From: a virus
Virus record (IMG/VR): IMGVR_UViG_3300030098_005829
Location: 1 to 33,458 of that record
Reading direction: 5' to 3' (one strand)
Length of the DNA stretch: 33,458 bases
The notes beneath the pieces are model-generated. The model did not search any database and was not told where the DNA came from. It saw nothing but the letters and a program-made list of their open reading frames with translations. The stretch's first letter is position 1; each line of letters opens with the position of its first letter. This document shows positions 30,273-33,458 of the stretch, in pieces. The position numbers and the translations under genes were made by a program.

Positions 30273-30465
30273 TTTTTTCCTTTAATGCTTGTTCATATAA
30301 ATCTTTATGCTGCTTTACTCCATCAGGCATATCCATCTCTTCATAGAAGTACATAAAATGTTTATGGTATCTAACTGAATCCCATGCACCTGATTTTAAT
30401 TTAGCTGAAGCATAAGACAATTGTTTTAAAAACATACTTGTTTGTTTATAAAAGTCTTCATGCAT
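30256..30465 (-). CDS. Hypothetical protein, 69 residues
   Basis: Begins MHEDFYKQTSMFLKQLSYAS; the rest (SGAWDSVRYHKHFMYFYEEM) is helical and aromatic-rich. The ATG immediately follows the stop of the synthetase-like gene (TAA ATG), so it is in the same transcript. No domain recognised. Confidence 0.6.
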   Translation of the reverse strand: MHEDFYKQTSMFLKQLSYASAKLKSGAWDSVRYHKHFMYFYEEMDMPDGVKQHKDLYEQALKEKNDKDI

Positions 30466-31284
30466 TTATATGATTCGTTCTGCTTTCATAGCTGATACCA
30501 TTCTTGTTACCCCTATACCACCACCAAATCTTTTAAACATAGGCAAGGCAAGATATTCTTCTAATTCGTCTTCAACTCTTTTTTTACCAAAGTGATTATA
30601 AAGTAAGTTAGCATATTCACCATCAGATATATTATGAAACTGATGTCGCATCTCTTTAACATCTGTAGCTCTTTCAGCACTTCCTATAGTTTCCATACCA
30701 TGCATAATAACATCAACTTTATTGTATATCCCATCACCTCTATGTTTCATATTCCAAAATGGATGAGTTCTTAATGGAAAATCTTTAAGGAATACACATG
30801 GTGTATACTGCCTACATAATGCTTCCTCTTCATCATAGTCTAATAAGCCTACATCATAATGTCTACAAGCATCATCATAGGTAATTGTCTTATGAACTTC
30901 ACCAAAGCCTAAGTAAGATAATAATTCTGTTTCTAACTCTATCATATCGTACATATCTCCATGTGATTCAAACTCAAACATTGGAAATATTTTTTCATGT
31001 CTTCCTTCTACTGGATTAGGCTCATTCCTGTAGCTTGTACTTACACAGAATACACCTTTAACATCAGGATTATCTAATAAATCTCTTTCTAACCACATTT
31101 GACCTGTTTGAGGTAATGGCCAATTTATACCACTAAATATATATTGTGATATAGTAGCAGGGTCTTCACATGCAGCCAATATTGATTGTCTTGATTGTGC
31201 AGGGACTTCAATAAAGCCTTTTTCTTTTTGAAAGAAATCTCTCATCTTAGATGTGGCGTAATTAAAGTCATACATATTTTTCAT
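30466..31284 (-). CDS. Class IIb aminoacyl-tRNA synthetase-like core enzyme without anticodon domain
   Basis: 272 residues. It carries the class II catalytic core of the Asp/Asn/Lys group: WPLPQTGQMWLE (55-66), motif 2 as SYRNEPNPVEGRHEKIFPMF (84-103) with the conserved Arg, the segment VFLKDFPLRTHPFWNMK, METIGSAERATD (197-208), and motif 3 GGGIGVTR (254-261). The N-terminal OB-fold anticodon-binding domain of AspRS/AsnRS/LysRS is absent. Stand-alone cores of this kind include archaeal asparagine synthetase-like AsnA relatives and synthetase paralogs, so adenylation of an amino acid is likely but tRNA charging is doubtful. AAAGGA precedes the ATG. Confidence 0.8.
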   Translation of the reverse strand: MKNMYDFNYATSKMRDFFQKEKGFIEVPAQSRQSILAACEDPATISQYIFSGINWPLPQTGQMWLERDLLDNPDVKGVFCVSTSYRNEPNPVEGRHEKIFPMFEFESHGDMYDMIELETELLSYLGFGEVHKTITYDDACRHYDVGLLDYDEEEALCRQYTPCVFLKDFPLRTHPFWNMKHRGDGIYNKVDVIMHGMETIGSAERATDVKEMRHQFHNISDGEYANLLYNHFGKKRVEDELEEYLALPMFKRFGGGIGVTRMVSAMKAERII

Positions 31285-31316
31285 TTATCTTATTTCCTTT
31301 TATTTTATATAATTAA

Positions 31317-31581
31317 TACCCAATAGCCATAGGACTTTTTACAGTTTTTTACAAGCAACTTGTAGCCTTGTAATGTTATGTGCGATAATCCCTTTTAAGC
31401 AAAATGCTCTAAAATTATCTATGTGGTCAGTACAAGAATTTTCCTACAAAATATCTAATTTGTACTGAAATGCCTATGGCTCTCTATGGGTAGTTTCAAA
31501 AAACAATGGGCATAGTTGGTGGAAAACAGATGAAAAACCACCAAAAAAAAGGAAGGGATATTGACCTTATTATCTATGCCC
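31317..31581 (-). ncRNA. Candidate structured RNA / leader upstream of the synthetase-like gene
   Basis: Two compact domains of perfect helices are seen. Domain 1: outer stem TACCC/GGGTA (31317-31321/31488-31492) plus AGCCATAGG/CCTATGGCT (31325-31333/31473-31481) encloses three hairpins, TACAAG-CAA-CTTGTA (31350-31364), GATAAT/ATTATC (31384-31389/31414-31419) enclosing AGCA/TGCT, and CAGTACAA/TTGTACTG (31428-31435/31460-31467): a four-way junction. Domain 2: GGGCATAG/CTATGCCC (31508-31515/31574-31581) continues into TTGGTGG/CCACCAA (31516-31522/31538-31544). It lies between a small gene (stop at 31570) and the synthetase start at 31284, on the operon's transcribed strand. No known family was matched; a T-box sequence was not found. 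Confidence 0.55.
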
Positions 31582-31746
31582 TAAATCTTCCATTTCTATT
31601 AAACACTTAGCTGCAATCATATATGGATCATAAGAATCTCTAATATTCTCAAGGCCATCTATAGCAGTATTTAACTGCTTTTTGACTATAGCCAGTTCTT
31701 CAGCAAGCTCTTTATTATTTCTTGCTAATTCTTCCATTTTTTTCAT
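31570..31746 (-). CDS. Small coiled-coil protein, 58 residues
   Basis: Starts MKKMEELARNNKELAEELAI and continues helical, then DSYDPYMIAAKCLIEMEDLG. The Leu/Glu/Lys pattern suggests a coiled coil. Its last codons form one strand of the domain-2 stem in the structured region downstream. AAAGGA lies before the start; the Met at codon 4 is an alternative. It overlaps the preceding gene. Confidence 0.55.
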   Translation of the reverse strand: MKKMEELARNNKELAEELAIVKKQLNTAIDGLENIRDSYDPYMIAAKCLIEMEDLGHR

Positions 31747-31894
31747 ATTCCTTTAATCTTAAACTTTTTTGCCATATATCATTAACAGCTTTCTCTAATT
31801 GATATTGCAACAAGGCCTTTTCTTTTTTAAGGGTTTTAACTACTAATTTCAAATCTTTTACCTGATTATATAATTCTGTTTTACTTTTCAGCAT
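31715..31894 (-). CDS. Small basic coiled-coil protein, 59 residues
   Basis: Reads MLKSKTELYNQVKDLKLVVK, then TLKKEKALLQYQLEKAVNDI, a clear Lys/Leu-rich heptad pattern. AAGGG lies nine bases before the ATG. It overlaps the next gene by about 30 bases. Function is unknown; it could be a partner of the replication protein upstream. Confidence 0.55.
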   Translation of the reverse strand: MLKSKTELYNQVKDLKLVVKTLKKEKALLQYQLEKAVNDIWQKSLRLKEYEKNGRISKK

Positions 31895-31924
31895 TACATT
31901 AAACCCTTGATTACCTTTAATTAC

Positions 31925-32335
31925 TTATCTTGATGGGTGTAAGTCCTTACCACAACATCTACTAAGCATTTGATGGACACTAAATTTATCATAAAAATCA
32001 CTTGTCTTACAAGATGAACAATATCCTATCCTGGAACTACCTGATGTATCCATCCTAAAGTCATTTGCTGATAACTTTAATTCAATTTCTGTTTCAAACT
32101 CATCTTCCCAATGTTCCCCATTTATAAAAGTAGAAGCATGTTTTATAAAAGGCTTTTCAGTACCATATATATTAATTTGTTTAATGTAATTTTTAACACC
32201 TTCAATACACTCTTCTTGTGTTCTTTTAGGCAATCTATTAAAAGATGTTCTAGCTGCTTTTTTACCTACTTTTCTTGGATATATTTCCCATAATTTATCA
32301 AAATTATTCATAGCTATTAACTGCACCTGGGACAT
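31925..32335 (-). CDS. Replication initiation-like protein (helicase-loader C-terminal type) with zinc cluster
   Basis: 136 residues. FDKLWEIYPRKVGKKAARTS, followed by KPFIKHASTFINGEHWEDEF, is the C-terminal module of phage replication initiators and helicase loaders ('FxxFWxxYPxKxGKxxA' and 'PATWLNxxRWxDE' patterns). After it come CSSC and CC, a possible zinc cluster. The N-terminal DNA-binding part found in full initiators is missing, so it may be a trimmed or single-domain version. The ATG at 32335 has AAGG upstream and overlaps the previous gene's end. Confidence 0.7.
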   Translation of the reverse strand: MSQVQLIAMNNFDKLWEIYPRKVGKKAARTSFNRLPKRTQEECIEGVKNYIKQINIYGTEKPFIKHASTFINGEHWEDEFETEIELKLSANDFRMDTSGSSRIGYCSSCKTSDFYDKFSVHQMLSRCCGKDLHPSR

Positions 32336-32574
32336 TTATTTACCTTACCCTTTCCTATCTTTGGAAAGTCACTATAATATAGGTATAATGGTTTATCTAA
32401 TCCCTTTTCACTATAATGCCTTGGCTCAAAACAATGTTTACAGTTATTGCAATACTTAATTGATTTATCAACTTTATGCATTATCTGTAATTCATTCTTT
32501 CTTGCTCTTGAGCAATCTTCCCACATATTAGGTATATTCCAAAGTTTATCCATTTTTACTGTTTTTGTTACCAT
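32317..32574 (-). CDS. Zinc-finger protein, 85 residues
   Basis: Contains CNNCKHCFEPRHYSEKGLDK and a terminal KCPRCS, so two Cys pairs separated by about 40 residues, a zinc-binding arrangement. Two Met codons near the start (32574 and seven codons in) both lack a good ribosome site. It overlaps the replication-like gene by 19 bases. Function is unknown. Confidence 0.5.
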   Translation of the reverse strand: MVTKTVKMDKLWNIPNMWEDCSRARKNELQIMHKVDKSIKYCNNCKHCFEPRHYSEKGLDKPLYLYYSDFPKIGKGKVNKCPRCS

Positions 32575-32774
32575 AAACTGGCATTTCTCTTTTTTTGTAT
32601 CTTTTTATTATACTCGTTTAAACACTTTATACACCAAGTGTTATTTTCCTTACGATAGTCATCTAAAGGCTTATCCTCTTTACATTTATTGCAGATTAGT
32701 CCTTTTTTAGTAATTCTTTTTTTAAACTTTTCTGCCATTGTAATTAGTTTTCCACTTTTATTTTTATCTAACAT
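32568..32774 (-). CDS. Small zinc-ribbon protein, 68 residues
   Basis: Begins MLDKNKSGKLITMAEKFKKR, then ICNKCKEDKPLDDYRKENNT and WCIKCLNEYNKK: CxxC ... CxxC, a classical zinc ribbon with a CKxDKPLxDY pattern common in short phage proteins. AGGAAAAA before the ATG overlaps the methyltransferase stop region. Likely nucleic acid binding. Confidence 0.6.
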   Translation of the reverse strand: MLDKNKSGKLITMAEKFKKRITKKGLICNKCKEDKPLDDYRKENNTWCIKCLNEYNKKIQKKRNASLW

Positions 32775-33458
32775 TTTTTCCTGAATAATTATATAATTTT
32801 TTCATAATAGACTTAACTACAGGGACACTTACTGCATTCCCCATTTGTTTATATCTTTGCGTATCTGATTGACCTTCTGTCCATCCATCAGGGAATCCTT
32901 GTAATCTTTCACATTCAGTTGGAGTTAACCTTCTAATATTAGATCCAAGCTGTACACCATGTTGATCTTGAGATGTTAAAGTAAACATATCCTCACCATC
33001 TTCTTTAAATCTTCTACCATTTTGTTTTTTATTTTCTCTGTTAGGTGTAAGAACAGGCTTAACTTCATACAGACCTGTTTTAGCACCCATACCACCACCA
33101 TTCTTTATAGTCCTTGCACAGGTAGTGTCATAAACTCTTGTGGCTTCTGAATCTTTACCAATAACACCAATTTGATTTAGACCAGTATCAATTAAGTTTT
33201 CTGATCCATCTTTGTAATATCTTGCTGAGATGCAGTTTGCACTTTGTGGACCTTTGCTCCGAACCCATTCCCTTTTTTTTTGTGCTTTTCTTTGTGATTT
33301 ATTAAAGACTTTACCATTTTCTCTGATAGGAAATACTTTTGGTCTACATTCCCCTCTAATATGTCCAACAAAGTAAATTCGCTCTCTATTTTGGGGGAGA
33401 AACCACCTTGTATTAAGTAATTGCCATTGACCATCATACCCAATGTCGGCAATCGTTT
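32764..33458 (-). CDS. DNA cytosine-5 methyltransferase, C-terminal part (cut by window end)
   Basis: The minus frame is open to the window end and gives 230 residues. Near the upstream end DIGYDGQWQLLNTRWFLPQN followed by RERIYFVGH is motif VIII; RRLTPTECERLQGFPDGWT is motif IX, and YKQMGNAVSVPVV is motif X. The region between holds the target-recognition domain. The catalytic motifs IV and VI are not in the window. The same frame continues exactly into the fragment at 1-61 if the two ends are joined. Methylation of phage DNA is inferred. Confidence 0.9.
   Translation of the reverse strand, partial: TIADIGYDGQWQLLNTRWFLPQNRERIYFVGHIRGECRPKVFPIRENGKVFNKSQRKAQKKREWVRSKGPQSANCISARYYKDGSENLIDTGLNQIGVIGKDSEATRVYDTTCARTIKNGGGMGAKTGLYEVKPVLTPNRENKKQNGRRFKEDGEDMFTLTSQDQHGVQLGSNIRRLTPTECERLQGFPDGWTEGQSDTQRYKQMGNAVSVPVVKSIMKKLYNYSGKNVR

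Noticed and set aside
31516-31550. TTGGTGG/CCACCAA hairpin as a terminator
   Set aside because: The stem is followed by an A run on plus, and on minus the T run lies before rather than after the stem, so it does not fit an intrinsic terminator.
31285-31569. T-box leader for the synthetase-like gene
   Set aside because: The conserved T-box sequence and antiterminator pattern were not found; the region is kept only as an unclassified structured RNA.
1-33458. tRNA genes, CRISPR arrays, integrase, insertion sequences
   Set aside because: No T-arm consensus with acceptor pairing, no regular spacer-repeat array, and no integrase or transposase motifs were seen on either strand.

Overview
The window reads as an almost complete genome of a small tailed phage with a long non-contractile tail (siphovirus type). 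It is AT-rich, roughly one third G+C by eye in the late genes and much lower in one cassette. No bacterial housekeeping genes, tRNAs, integrase or CRISPR arrays were seen. Both ends lie in the same gene, a DNA cytosine-5 methyltransferase: its first 20 codons are at 1-61 (minus) and its C-terminal 230 residues are at 32764-33458 (minus). The leftward early operon also runs on across the two ends. The simplest reading is a circular or circularly permuted genome opened inside that gene, with roughly 350 bp missing. The host is unknown. The tail protein at 22677-26432 ends in a dockerin-like calcium-binding module of a type common in uncultured marine lineages such as Marinimicrobia, which is only a weak host hint.

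Layout. (1) The early operon on the minus strand starts at an XRE regulator (1288), passes through a Rad52-like annealing protein, an SSB-like protein and the methyltransferase, wraps through the contig end, and continues with zinc-ribbon proteins, a replication-protein fragment, coiled-coil peptides, a 285-bp structured intergenic region, a class II aminoacyl-tRNA-synthetase-like enzyme, DUF3310, an Hjc-like resolvase and a second PD-(D/E)XK-like nuclease. (2) Positions 1290-1890 carry a GC-enriched, hairpin-rich segment on the plus strand followed by a 46-residue coiled-coil ORF. (3) Positions 1863-3979 hold many tiny leftward genes with tight ATGA/TAATG couplings. (4) Positions 4021-4106 hold tandem 13-bp repeats. 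(5) Positions 4303-6000 are an extremely AT-rich leftward accessory cassette with its own terminator. (6) Positions 6001-6543 hold a divergent intergenic region with four 31-bp-spaced direct repeats directly ahead of the small terminase gene. (7) The small terminase and two small ORFs read right, while the large terminase, portal and a virion morphogenesis gene read left (7487-10775). (8) Late genes run right from 10899 to 28206: scaffold, capsid, endolysin, phosphoesterase, membrane/holin-like genes, fibres or decoration, connector, tail terminator, tail tube, frameshifted tail chaperones, tape measure, tail hub with dockerin, and distal tail proteins.

How the parts fit. Early genes supply recombination-type replication (annealing protein, SSB, resolvase, initiator-like protein) and DNA methylation. 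Late transcription probably starts from two regions (10776-10898 and 17575-17642) that share a 15-bp palindrome, CTTGYATWTTRCAAG, a likely operator. Packaging probably starts at the 31-bp repeats beside the small terminase. The most unusual items are the structured RNA candidate directly upstream of the synthetase-like gene, that gene itself, the 31-bp repeat array, the dockerin tail protein and the plus-strand structured segment at 1440-1700. Functions come from motif recognition by eye; no database search was possible.
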